Assembly (NCBI GenBank): GCA_009691845.1
Contig: SIAJ01000002.1
Coordinates: 1 to 64,000, forward strand
DNA from: Gemmataceae bacterium
GTDB lineage: Bacteria; Planctomycetota; Planctomycetia; Gemmatales; Gemmataceae
Length of the DNA stretch: 64,000 bases
Direction: 5' to 3'
Shown here piece after piece: positions 48,436-56,435 of this stretch. How positions within the stretch are numbered: position 1 is the first letter of the stretch; every line of letters starts with the position of its first letter. The notes under the pieces are model-generated. The model was not told the DNA's origin and did not search any database. It saw nothing but the letters and a program-made list of their open reading frames with translations. Position numbers and translations under genes: made by a program.

Positions 48436-49452
48436 TCATTCATCCTTGAAGTATTTTTTCGGCACCTGCAATGACCACACCTCGCTGCTCAACGGCGTCG
48501 CATGTCCCCCCGCGATCCACAGTTTGTCCTGAAACACGAAGGCGGAATGTTCGTGCCGTTCCTTCCAGCAAGTTTCAGTCTTCAGTTGTTGCCAATCCTT
48601 GCCGTCCTTCGAGTGCCAAACGTCGCCCCAGTTTTTGTGCGGGTTATTCGACCAGCCGCCTAGTACCCACATGCGGTCGCGATAGGTGACGGCCGAGAAC
48701 CACAATCGCGGCGACCAGGCGGCCTTCGGCGTGACCTCGGTCCACTTCACTCCGTCCTCGCTGCACCAGACATCGTTGGTCGCGGAGTACTCGGGCACGT
48801 AGTTTCCGCCGCCGAAGACCCAGATCTTGCCGGCGTGAACCACGGCTTGATGGTAGGCACGCGGCGACCAACCCGCATTGGCCGTGGCCAGCTTCCATTC
48901 CTTGCCGTCAGCCGAGGACCAGACATCGTTCTTCAGGCTCTTCTTGTCGCCAAAGTAATAGTTCTCGGTGCCGCCCAGTATCCACATTTTGTCCTTGAAG
49001 ACGATGGAACCGGCCGCGATGCGTGGCGTCCAGCCCGCATTCTTGCTCACCTGCTCCCATTTTTCGCCGTCCGTCGAGGACCAAATTTCGTTGCTGGCCG
49101 AATGCCCTTTCAGCCGGCCGTTGAACCAGCCGCCCATCATCCACATCTTGTCGTTGTGAACCAGGGTCATCGGCAGATCGCTGTGCTTCCAGGCTGCCTC
49201 CTTGGTGACTAGCTTCCAGGTCTTGCCGTCCGGCGAACTCCACACATCGCGTGGTGGTGCCTCGAACGATTGGAACCAGCCGCCAAAGATCCAGAGTTGA
49301 TCCTTGAAGACGACCTCGCCTTGAGAATCGCGGGGTTGCCATCCGGACTTGTCCGTGACTTTGACCCAGTTCGGAGCTTTCTCCTGGGCGGACGTATCAC
49401 GGCACACCCAGCCCAGGATGACCGCAAGTGCGAAGACGGTACAGTTCTTCAT
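48436..49452 (-). CDS. Secreted six-repeat kelch protein
   Basis: 338 residues with a signal peptide (about 1-20; FALAVILGWVCRDTSA). Six kelch blades with the core hydrophobic-x-[DNK]-x-[LM]-W-[IVM]-x-GG (VVFKDQLWIFGGW, LVHNDKMWMMGGW, IVFKDKMWILGG, VVHAGKIWVFGG, VTYRDRMWVLGGW, FVFQDKLWIAGG), each preceded by W(S/C)S-DG-W. It should form a beta-propeller that binds a ligand or acts as a scaffold. ATG 49452 starts the signal peptide; the longer frame to 49494 does not. The function is not known. Confidence 0.85.
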   Translation of the reverse strand: MKNCTVFALAVILGWVCRDTSAQEKAPNWVKVTDKSGWQPRDSQGEVVFKDQLWIFGGWFQSFEAPPRDVWSSPDGKTWKLVTKEAAWKHSDLPMTLVHNDKMWMMGGWFNGRLKGHSASNEIWSSTDGEKWEQVSKNAGWTPRIAAGSIVFKDKMWILGGTENYYFGDKKSLKNDVWSSADGKEWKLATANAGWSPRAYHQAVVHAGKIWVFGGGNYVPEYSATNDVWCSEDGVKWTEVTPKAAWSPRLWFSAVTYRDRMWVLGGWSNNPHKNWGDVWHSKDGKDWQQLKTETCWKERHEHSAFVFQDKLWIAGGHATPLSSEVWSLQVPKKYFKDE

Positions 49453-49604
49453 GAGTTCTCTCGTTGAAGGCCCGGAACACGGTTCACTGAACAAATTCTA
49501 TGGCGAAGCTGGGCTCGACCAGCCCGCGATGAATACACTTCCTCATAGCCGGGGACATTCCCACCGCCCGGCGTTCACTCTCCCAAGCAACTTGGAGTTT
49601 CCCC

Positions 49605-50666
49605 ATGCGGATGGTTTCTCTCGCGTGCCTGTTGGCCGCATTTGGTTTTGCGAGCCCGGCCGTGGTGGCTCAACAAAAGGACAAGCCCAAGGAAGTCTGG
49701 ACCGACTCGGCCGACTCGACGCTGCCGCTCGACTTCAAGATTCAGGGCGAATACGTGGCCGAGAAGCTCGGCGTTCAAATCATCGCCCTCGGCAAAGGAG
49801 CGTTCCAGGCTGTCGTATTGTCAGGCGGCTTGCCCGGCGCAGGTTGGGACGGCAAGAACAAAAGCCTGCTGGGCGGCATGCTCGATGGAGAAGTCGCCAA
49901 GTTCAAAGCCGCTGACGGCAAGCGCAACTATCTCGCACAAAAACCCGAAGCATTCTCGGCTACGTCGAAGTTCCCGCCTGATGGCCATCAAGCAGCATAC
50001 TCGGGCACGGCCAACGGCTCCGTGTTCACGCTGAGCGGCGTCGGCGAGGCCATTGAACTCAAGAAGATCGAACGCAAGAGTCCGACGCTGAGTGCGAAAG
50101 CTCCCGAAGGGGCGCTGGTTCTGTTTGACGGCACCAACAAGGATGAATGGACGGCCGGCCGAGTGGATGCCAAAACCAAGTTCCTGAACACAGATGGCGG
50201 GGATCTCAACACCAAGAAAAAATTCAACAACTACACGATGCACATCGAATTCATGTTGCCTTATCGCCCGGATGCTCGTGGCCAAGGTCGCGGGAACAGC
50301 GGCTTCTATCAGGTGCTGATGTACGAAGTGCAGGTGCTCGATTCGTTCGGCCTCGACGGCAAGAACAACGAGTGTGGCGGGGTTTATCAGAAGGCTGACG
50401 CGAAGGTCAACATGTGCCTGCCGCCGCTAATGTGGCAGACGTATGATGCCGAGTTTACCAATGCGGTTTCCGAGGGCGGCAAGGTCGTGAAGAACTCTCG
50501 CCTGACCCTCAAGCACAACGGCGTCGTCGTGCAAGACGATTTGGAAATCAAGGGTAAGACCGGCGGTGCCCGCAATGAAGCGGAGGGTACACCCGGACCA
50601 ATTCAGCTCCAGGGACACGGTAACCCGCTGCAGTATCGCAATATTTGGATCGTCGAGAAGAAGTAA
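49605..50666 (+). CDS. DUF1080 (3-keto-disaccharide hydrolase-like) protein
   Basis: 353 residues. Signal peptide about 1-22. C-terminal ~200 residues are the DUF1080 domain: LVLFDGTNKDEWTAGRV, NNYTMHIEFMLPYRPDARGQGRGNSGFYQ, YEVQVLDSFG, GGVYQKADAKVNMCLPP, LTLKHNGVVVQDDLEI and PGPIQLQGHGNPLQYRNIWI are standard landmarks. This LamG-like fold binds or hydrolyses glycans. The N-terminal ~150 residues are a less conserved beta domain. Start ATG 49605 with GGAG 7 nt upstream. Divergent from the kelch gene; they may share regulation. Confidence 0.9.
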   Translation: MRMVSLACLLAAFGFASPAVVAQQKDKPKEVWTDSADSTLPLDFKIQGEYVAEKLGVQIIALGKGAFQAVVLSGGLPGAGWDGKNKSLLGGMLDGEVAKFKAADGKRNYLAQKPEAFSATSKFPPDGHQAAYSGTANGSVFTLSGVGEAIELKKIERKSPTLSAKAPEGALVLFDGTNKDEWTAGRVDAKTKFLNTDGGDLNTKKKFNNYTMHIEFMLPYRPDARGQGRGNSGFYQVLMYEVQVLDSFGLDGKNNECGGVYQKADAKVNMCLPPLMWQTYDAEFTNAVSEGGKVVKNSRLTLKHNGVVVQDDLEIKGKTGGARNEAEGTPGPIQLQGHGNPLQYRNIWIVEKK

Positions 50667-50675
50667 TCATCCCGA

Positions 50676-50730
50676 CGACACCTGCCTCCCTGGGGATGCA
50701 ACCTGCACTCACCAGTTCGAGCAGGTGTCG
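50676..50730 (+). terminator. Long-loop hairpin after the DUF1080 gene
   Basis: CGACACCTGC (50676-50685) pairs with GCAGGTGTCG (50721-50730) across a 35-nt loop, 10 nt after the stop codon. The following CCTTGTT offers a weak T-run. Confidence 0.4.
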
Positions 50731-50766
50731 CCTTGTTATCTCGACAGTTTGCTTCCTTCTATTCGG

Positions 50767-50895
50767 AATTCTTTGAACTCTCGCAACCTCATCGGCGTCG
50801 ATGCCAGCAAGGACTGGCTCGACGCCGATGACTCGGATGGCATCGACCGACTCGTCGCGTGGGTACGCGATATCAACCCGGAGCGGATCGTCTGA
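50767..50895 (+). pseudogene. IS110-family transposase N-terminal remnant
   Basis: The frame from about 50785 reads NLIGVDASKDWLDADDSDGI then DRLVAWVRDINPERIV, ending at TGA 50893-50895. 'GVDxSKDxLD' with its catalytic-type aspartate and 'PERIV-EATGGY' are the hallmarks of IS110/IS1111 DEDD transposases. About 30 residues between them are deleted and the downstream part (IFGYDPT after the stop) is broken. A relic of an insertion sequence; no inverted repeats expected for this family. Confidence 0.55.
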
Positions 50896-50998
50896 CACTG
50901 AATATTCGGCTACGATCCAACCCGAAGTCTTGGCTCTGACAGACCACCAGGCACTTCCGTGTCGGACAGCACTTCAGACTGCGAATGAACTCCCTGCT

Positions 50999-51970
50999 TC
51001 ATTGTGACCAATCCGTCGGCGATCGCTCCCAGCGATGTGCCTCCAGTTGTTTGAGCAGGTCCGCAGGCAACGGTCCCGCGTCGCTGGACGCAATGTTGGC
51101 ACGCACGTTGCGATCCTTCCGCATTCCAGGGATTACCGTGGCTACGTCCGGATTCGAGAGCACGAACCGTAGCGCCATCTCGGCCATCGTCGTTCCGTTT
51201 GCAACCAGCGGTTTCAGACGATCTGCACGCTCAACACTCGGATGGAGATTGGCGGGCACGAAATAGGTGTTGCGCCAATCGCCTTGCGGCCACGTGCTGT
51301 CTTTCGTCAGGATGCCCGTGAGCGTACCTTCGTCGAACGGCACACGGGCGATGACGGCTACGCCCAGCTCGCGGCAAACCGGGAACAATTCATCAGCCGG
51401 GTTCTGATCGAAGATGTTGTAAATCACCTGGACCGCATCGATCAAGCCTGTGCGAAGAGTGCGAATCACGTTGGCTGGCTCCCAGCGATTCACGCTGATG
51501 CCGAACGACTTGACCAGACCTGCGGCCTTGACGGCCTCGACTCCTTTCTGCCAGCGATCATCGTTCGCCCAATCGTCTTCCCAAACGTGAAATTGCATCA
51601 GATCGAGCGAAGAGAGCCCAAGGTTCTTCAGTGTGACCTCTGTGGAAGAACGGATGTAGTCCGCTGGGAAAACATCTTGAAGTTGGAATCCTCGCCGCGA
51701 TGGCCAGGTGCGATTCTTCGGAGGAATCTTGGAAGCGACAATAAGCTTCTTGGCGGGATTCGCACGCACGAGTTCGCCGAGCAACTTCTCGCTGTCACCA
51801 TCGCCATAAGCCAGCGCGGTATCGAAGAAGGTGCAGCCCAGATCGACAGCAAGTTGAAGCGAGCGGCGAGTTTCGTCGTCGTCGCGGCCCGTCCAGCCCG
51901 CCAAGCCCCACATTCCATAACCCACCTCGCTGATCTGCCCACCCAGTCGCCCAAACGTCCGATATCGCAT
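50999..51970 (-). CDS. Aldo/keto reductase
   Basis: 323 residues of the aldo-keto reductase superfamily; NADPH-dependent carbonyl reduction. Catalytic tetrad visible: Asp and Tyr in FFDTALAYGDGDSEKLLG, Lys in LIVASKIPPKN, and His in MQFHVWEDDW. The C-terminal NADP-binding part is present (VIPGMRKDRNVRANIA). The start is ATG 51970 with GGAG about 8 nt upstream; the frame is open to 52168 but the extension runs through palindromes. Substrate unknown. Confidence 0.92.
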   Translation of the reverse strand: MRYRTFGRLGGQISEVGYGMWGLAGWTGRDDDETRRSLQLAVDLGCTFFDTALAYGDGDSEKLLGELVRANPAKKLIVASKIPPKNRTWPSRRGFQLQDVFPADYIRSSTEVTLKNLGLSSLDLMQFHVWEDDWANDDRWQKGVEAVKAAGLVKSFGISVNRWEPANVIRTLRTGLIDAVQVIYNIFDQNPADELFPVCRELGVAVIARVPFDEGTLTGILTKDSTWPQGDWRNTYFVPANLHPSVERADRLKPLVANGTTMAEMALRFVLSNPDVATVIPGMRKDRNVRANIASSDAGPLPADLLKQLEAHRWERSPTDWSQ

Positions 51971-52002
51971 TGTCCATCTCCAGAAAGTTGTCTTCATCCT
52001 AG

Positions 52003-52044
52003 CCCGCACACGCCGTGTGCGGGAGAGCAGCACACGGAGTGTGC
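52003..52044. repeat. Two dispersed palindromes upstream of the aldo/keto reductase
   Basis: CCCGCACAC-GCC-GTGTGCGGG (52003-52023, 9-bp stem) and GCACAC-GGA-GTGTGC (52030-52044). The same pairing of a CCCGCACAC unit with a second copy is seen at 30141-30185. Confidence 0.8.
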
Positions 52045-52143
52045 CGCCTACTTTGCAAAATTGATCGCGTGATGTCGTCTGGCAGTGACAAGTAATCTGC
52101 AAATACATAGCAAAAATCTTGACGACGCCCCGAAGTCGTGTTT

Positions 52144-52165
52144 GTGTACTAGTAGACCGGTACAC
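52144..52165 (+). promoter_or_regulatory. Candidate operator of the GntR-ABC operon
   Basis: GTGTAC-N10-GTACAC (within GTGTACTAGTAGACCGGTACAC) lies 18 bp upstream of the regulator start. YtrA-type GntR repressors bind such inverted repeats in their own promoters. TTGACG at 52119-52124 may be the -35 element. Confidence 0.45.
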
Positions 52166-52183
52166 CATGTCGATTGTTGGCTT

Positions 52184-52678
52184 ATGATCTTGCAGGTCCA
52201 GCCGGATTCACCGGTCTCGATTTACGAGCAGATTGCCAATCAAATCGTGTTTGGCGTGGCGGCCGGCGATCCGCCATCGGGAGAGTTGGTCCCAAGTGTC
52301 CGCGAGTTGGCGCAGCGGTTATTGGTGAATCCGAACACCGTCGCTCGCGCCTATCAGGATCTGGAGCGGTTGGGCATCCTGGAAACCAAGCGTGGCCGCG
52401 GCATGGAAGGGACGGCCAGGGCTCCGGACTTATGTGATGCTCGTCGACGAGAGATCATCCGTTCGCGATTACGCGAGACACTTCGACAGGCGGCATCGGG
52501 CGGGTTGACGGCCGAGGACATTCACGAACTGGTCGAGGACGTCGCCGGAACAGGGGGGAATCATTATGAGCGCGGTCATTTCCATACGCGGACTCACGAA
52601 GCGCTACGGGAGCAAGACGGTCGTCGATCGCCTGGACCTCGAAGTTCCCCAAGGGTCGATCTACGCATTTCTGGGTGA
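52184..52678 (+). CDS. GntR-family regulator, YtrA type (probably frameshifted 3' end)
   Basis: 164 residues as read. Winged helix at about 10-75 (PVSIYEQIANQIVFGVAAGD, LVPSVRELAQRLLVNPNTVARAYQDLERLGIL), then a short helical tail, as in the small YtrA regulators of ABC operons, which are about 120-130 residues. After codon 123 the frame passes through a run of six G (52553-52558) and overlaps the next gene by 113 nt. One extra G, or a -1 slip, would end it at TGA 52567, overlapping the ATPase start as ATGA. ATG 52184 is the chosen start. Likely represses the ABC operon. Confidence 0.83.
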   Translation: MILQVQPDSPVSIYEQIANQIVFGVAAGDPPSGELVPSVRELAQRLLVNPNTVARAYQDLERLGILETKRGRGMEGTARAPDLCDARRREIIRSRLRETLRQAASGGLTAEDIHELVEDVAGTGGNHYERGHFHTRTHEALREQDGRRSPGPRSSPRVDLRISG

Positions 52679-53474
52679 CAACGGGGCGGGCAAAACCTCG
52701 ACGATCAAGGTCTTGGTCGGCATGCATCCTCCAGATTCCGGGTCGGCCGAGATTCTTGGTAAAAACTGCTGGTCGAAGGCCATCTCGCTCCGTCACCGTG
52801 TCGGCTACGTTCCGGAGAGGCCGCGATTCTACGAATGGATGACCGTTTCCGAAATCGGCTGGTTCACCTCCACCTTTCATCGAAATGGTTTTCTAGGGAA
52901 GTTCCACGAAGCCGTTGCCGATCTGGGACTCGATCCGACGAAACGCTTGCGCGATCTCTCCAAGGGGGGCTACGCGCGAGTGGCCCTGGCCCTGGCCCTG
53001 GCACCCGAGCCGGAAGTGCTGATCCTGGATGAACCGACTTCGGGGCTTGATCTGCTTACGCGCAGGGACTTTCTCGCGAGCTTGGTCGATCGAGCGTCGG
53101 AGGGGCGGACGGTCTTCATTTCGAGTCATGGGATCTCCGAACTGGAGCGAGTCGCGAGTCACGTCGGCCTGTTAAGCCACGGAAAACTCATCATGTCAGG
53201 CCCCGTTGAGGAAGTCAAAAGGCAGTTCGCTCGGCTGCTCTTTCGTGTCCAGGGAGAACCCCCGGATCTCGCGAATCTCGGGCTGGTGCTTCATAAGCAG
53301 ATTCTCGGCAAGCAAATGGAAGTATTGATTCAGTCGCCCGTGGCCGGCATGGCCGACAGAGTTCGCAACCAGTCCGGTGTGAGCGAACTGGAGGAATCGG
53401 TGCCGAGCCTGGAGGATATTTACGCGGCAGTGATGCGGCACGTCGGACAGACGCCGAAGGAGGTTCCACGATGA
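52566..53474 (+). CDS. ABC transporter ATP-binding protein
   Basis: 302 residues. Walker A GDNGAGKTS (about 37-45), signature LSKGGYARVALALALA (LSKGG instead of LSGGQ, near 136), Walker B EVLILDEPTSGLD (near 155) and the switch histidine ISSHGISELERVA. C-terminal ~80 residues are the regulatory tail. It overlaps the permease gene by 4 nt (ATGA 53471-53474), so the two form one complex. Nothing indicates the substrate; operons with a YtrA-type regulator often handle antibiotics or cell-envelope stress. Confidence 0.95.
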   Translation: MSAVISIRGLTKRYGSKTVVDRLDLEVPQGSIYAFLGDNGAGKTSTIKVLVGMHPPDSGSAEILGKNCWSKAISLRHRVGYVPERPRFYEWMTVSEIGWFTSTFHRNGFLGKFHEAVADLGLDPTKRLRDLSKGGYARVALALALAPEPEVLILDEPTSGLDLLTRRDFLASLVDRASEGRTVFISSHGISELERVASHVGLLSHGKLIMSGPVEEVKRQFARLLFRVQGEPPDLANLGLVLHKQILGKQMEVLIQSPVAGMADRVRNQSGVSELEESVPSLEDIYAAVMRHVGQTPKEVPR

Positions 53475-56416
53475 TCCCAGCCATCCTGTGGAAAGAATGG
53501 CGAGACCAGCGGACGATTGCCGTAACCATTCTGACGTTTGGAGCCCTGGCACTCGGTCTGACGCCTCTGATTGCGACCGCCACGTCCGGCCAGAACGTCC
53601 TTGAAGGTGGTGGAGCGCGTGAACTCATGGCGCTGGCGGTAGCCTATCTTGCCGGGAGCGTGTGCGGATCGATGTTGTTGGCCGACGACAAGGAAATTGG
53701 CACGATCGAATTTCTGGACAGCCTGCCCTGCACTCGTCGAAGTCTCTGGCTTGGAAAAGCGACGTTTGGTTTGGCATTAACCCTCTCGATGTGCGCTCTG
53801 ATCGCTGCCATGGCTTTCGCGTTTAAGTGCATGGACTCGCGAATGTCTGCCGGGTCCTATGCGGTACTCGTTTTCATGGCGGGAATGCATGGTTTTGCGT
53901 GGGGAATGTTTGGCGGGGCCGTGGCTCGTTCGACTCTCGGGGCCGTTTTTCAGGGCGCGGTCGGTTCCTGTGTAATCGGGATTGCGGTGGCCATTCCGTT
54001 TGCCGTGATCCAGGGGCCAATGAGATTCGGGCGTGGTTTCAGCCTGTCCTTGTACCTGTATTATGCGGCCTGGATGCTGGCCGGTCTGGTCCTGTCGGCC
54101 CTCGTGTTCACGTCCATCGATCGAAAAAGACTCTCGTTGGGATCGTTCAATGCATCGAGTTCCTACGCGGGTATTTCAAAACCGCGTCGAACCTGGCGGC
54201 CACGATTGGCATCGCTCATTTGGCTTTCGGCTCGACAAAGTTTATGGGTGGCGCTGGGTGCTTGGGCCGCCGGCTTGATGTTCGGCGCAGCCCTGATTCC
54301 CCCGGATACGATTCCGCTTTTGATCTGGCCGCCCGCCACCCTCGTGCTAGGCGTATTGGCCGGTGTCACGACTTTGAGCGAAGAACAAACGAAGGGTGTC
54401 GCACGGTTTTGGGCCGAGCATCGACTGCCGCTCGGCCGGATGTGGCTGACCAAGGTCGCATTCCATTTCCTGCTCGCGGTGGTGGCAGCGCTCCTGATGT
54501 CCGTGCCCTTGTTCGCGGTATCTCCCGCGTCCCCTTTTCGCACCAAACTTCTGCAGCAGTTCGACATGGGACTTCGCTCCAACCTTGGGATGTTTCTCTG
54601 GTTTGGCCTGGTCTACGGATTTGTCATGGGGCACCTCTCCGGCATGTTGTTCCGCAAGACAATCGTTGCCGGCTTGTTTGCGGTGCTTTCGTCCGTGATT
54701 TTGGCAGGCTTTCTCGTACCGTCGCTGATCGGCGGCGGCATGAATCGTTGGCAAATGTGGCTGCCCGCTCTCTTATTGTTGCTCACGGCTCGCGCTCTGC
54801 TCTATCCCTGGGCAACCGATCGAATCGCCTACCGCGGACCGATTCTGCGAGCCTGTGCTGGTGTCGCCCTGGCTTTGGGAAGTCTGCTGCTGGGCATCCT
54901 CTATCGCATCCACGAGATTCCGGATGCGCCGGATCGGCTTGCGGAATCCGAATACGTCGAGGATCTGCCAGGTTTCGACCCGAGTGATACAGGCCGGCTG
55001 ACACGCGCCATCGCGTCGCAATATCGGAAAGCGGCGGAAGAAGCCCAGCCGCTCTTTCCACCCCGGCAAGCCGGTGCATCGTCCACTCCCTTGCCGAGTA
55101 TGGATCACTCTCTCCTGGAGCGGGCCGCTACGACAGGCTGGACGCCGCAGTATCAAATGTTGAAACCTTGGCTCGATCGCATCTTTGCCGAGGACTGGCC
55201 GAGTCGACTGATCGAACTCGACCAAAAGCCCCAGGGATTCTTCGAAGATCCTCGAGAAATCAACCACTTTAGCCCATTGGACGACATCCGGAATCTGCGT
55301 GAAATGATGCTGGCCGTGCGCATCCGTGGCCTGCAGTTGCAGGCGGAGGGTGATCCCGAAGCTTATGCGCGCCTGTTGCGAGGTGGGTTGGCTGCCGTGC
55401 GAAACGCGCGATTTCGTGGCTCGTGGCGGACACCCGATGCGGCGATAGAGTGCGAGGAGGTGTTGCTCGGCGGCCTGTTCGTCTGGCTAGGGGATCTCGA
55501 TGGCCGAGCCGATCTGCTTCGCGGTGTTTTGGCGAGCCTCGTTCGGCACGAGCGGGAGATGCAAACCAATAGCGACGATTTCTTCTGGGCGGAACGCGTC
55601 GTCCTCGCCAATACGTTGCAGCAAGTCGGCACCTGGCTGCCAACGCATCTGGATGGTCGACCGCCTGGCTCATCGGGTGCGAAACCACCTTCGGAGTTCG
55701 AAGCCGAGCTTGTGGCAGTTGCCTGGAACATCCCCTGGGAGCGAGTCCGACGGGAACGACTCCTTCGATTATCCACGGACACCAATCGCAAAATTGATTT
55801 CACCTTCACCTGGCTGTCCGGCCTTCATCTGAAGAAGAATTGGAAATCCGAACGACTGGGACGCCTGAAGGAAAGCGACCGTCGCGGATTAACGGTGCGG
55901 CGATTCGCGTGTATTCGCCTGGCTTTGCATTTGTTCGAGCTGGAACGTGGCCGGCCTGCTGAAGACTTGAATGAACTCGTGCCCGAGTTTCTGCCAAGTG
56001 TACCGCGTGATCCGCTGTCCGCGGGATTTTTCGGCTATCGCCTGTCCCAGGGAGAGCTAATCGAATTCGAGTTCAGGCCGAGCGTCGGTTCGTTGTCGAG
56101 ACCGGATCTGTTGTTCAGTGAACTTGGGCCAGCGACCGTCTATGTCGAGCACTTCGCGACCGTGCTGCCACAGTTCGTCAGTGCCATGCCATCCCCTCGG
56201 CAGGCACTGGCAAAGAGTGGAGTGGTGGAGCCTGTCCTCCCTGTAGTCTTCTCTTCGAACCCACCCAAGCAAATCGTGCCGCGCGGCGTTGGCATCTTGT
56301 GGAGTTCCGGCCCGGATGGTGTCGATCACGGCGCGAAGCGCAACGGACCCAGCGGGCAGGGCGATGATTGGATCGTGCTCGTCCCGCCAGCCAGGAAACT
56401 CTCACCCACGCCTTGA
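53471..56416 (+). CDS. Giant ABC-2 permease with large C-terminal extracytoplasmic domain
   Basis: 981 residues. Residues 1-480 contain about twelve membrane segments (two ABC-2-like sets, e.g. ELMALAVAYLAGSVCGSMLL, FGLALTLSMCALIAAMAFAF, SVILAGFLVPSLIGGG, ACAGVALALGSLLLGILY). Residues about 490-981 are soluble: a helical domain, then a module RFACIRLALHLFELERGRP-AEDLNELVPEFLPSVPRDPLS-GFFGYRLSQGELIEF and GILWSSGPDGVDHG. This 'xG-P-L-L-P-DPxxG ... SxGPDGxDxG' pattern recurs in planctomycete/verrucomicrobial proteins and resembles type II pseudopilin tails. Coupled to the ATPase gene. Confidence 0.9.
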   Translation: MIPAILWKEWRDQRTIAVTILTFGALALGLTPLIATATSGQNVLEGGGARELMALAVAYLAGSVCGSMLLADDKEIGTIEFLDSLPCTRRSLWLGKATFGLALTLSMCALIAAMAFAFKCMDSRMSAGSYAVLVFMAGMHGFAWGMFGGAVARSTLGAVFQGAVGSCVIGIAVAIPFAVIQGPMRFGRGFSLSLYLYYAAWMLAGLVLSALVFTSIDRKRLSLGSFNASSSYAGISKPRRTWRPRLASLIWLSARQSLWVALGAWAAGLMFGAALIPPDTIPLLIWPPATLVLGVLAGVTTLSEEQTKGVARFWAEHRLPLGRMWLTKVAFHFLLAVVAALLMSVPLFAVSPASPFRTKLLQQFDMGLRSNLGMFLWFGLVYGFVMGHLSGMLFRKTIVAGLFAVLSSVILAGFLVPSLIGGGMNRWQMWLPALLLLLTARALLYPWATDRIAYRGPILRACAGVALALGSLLLGILYRIHEIPDAPDRLAESEYVEDLPGFDPSDTGRLTRAIASQYRKAAEEAQPLFPPRQAGASSTPLPSMDHSLLERAATTGWTPQYQMLKPWLDRIFAEDWPSRLIELDQKPQGFFEDPREINHFSPLDDIRNLREMMLAVRIRGLQLQAEGDPEAYARLLRGGLAAVRNARFRGSWRTPDAAIECEEVLLGGLFVWLGDLDGRADLLRGVLASLVRHEREMQTNSDDFFWAERVVLANTLQQVGTWLPTHLDGRPPGSSGAKPPSEFEAELVAVAWNIPWERVRRERLLRLSTDTNRKIDFTFTWLSGLHLKKNWKSERLGRLKESDRRGLTVRRFACIRLALHLFELERGRPAEDLNELVPEFLPSVPRDPLSAGFFGYRLSQGELIEFEFRPSVGSLSRPDLLFSELGPATVYVEHFATVLPQFVSAMPSPRQALAKSGVVEPVLPVVFSSNPPKQIVPRGVGILWSSGPDGVDHGAKRNGPSGQGDDWIVLVPPARKLSPTP

Positions 56417-56435
56417 GACCACGAGGAGTGAGTGG

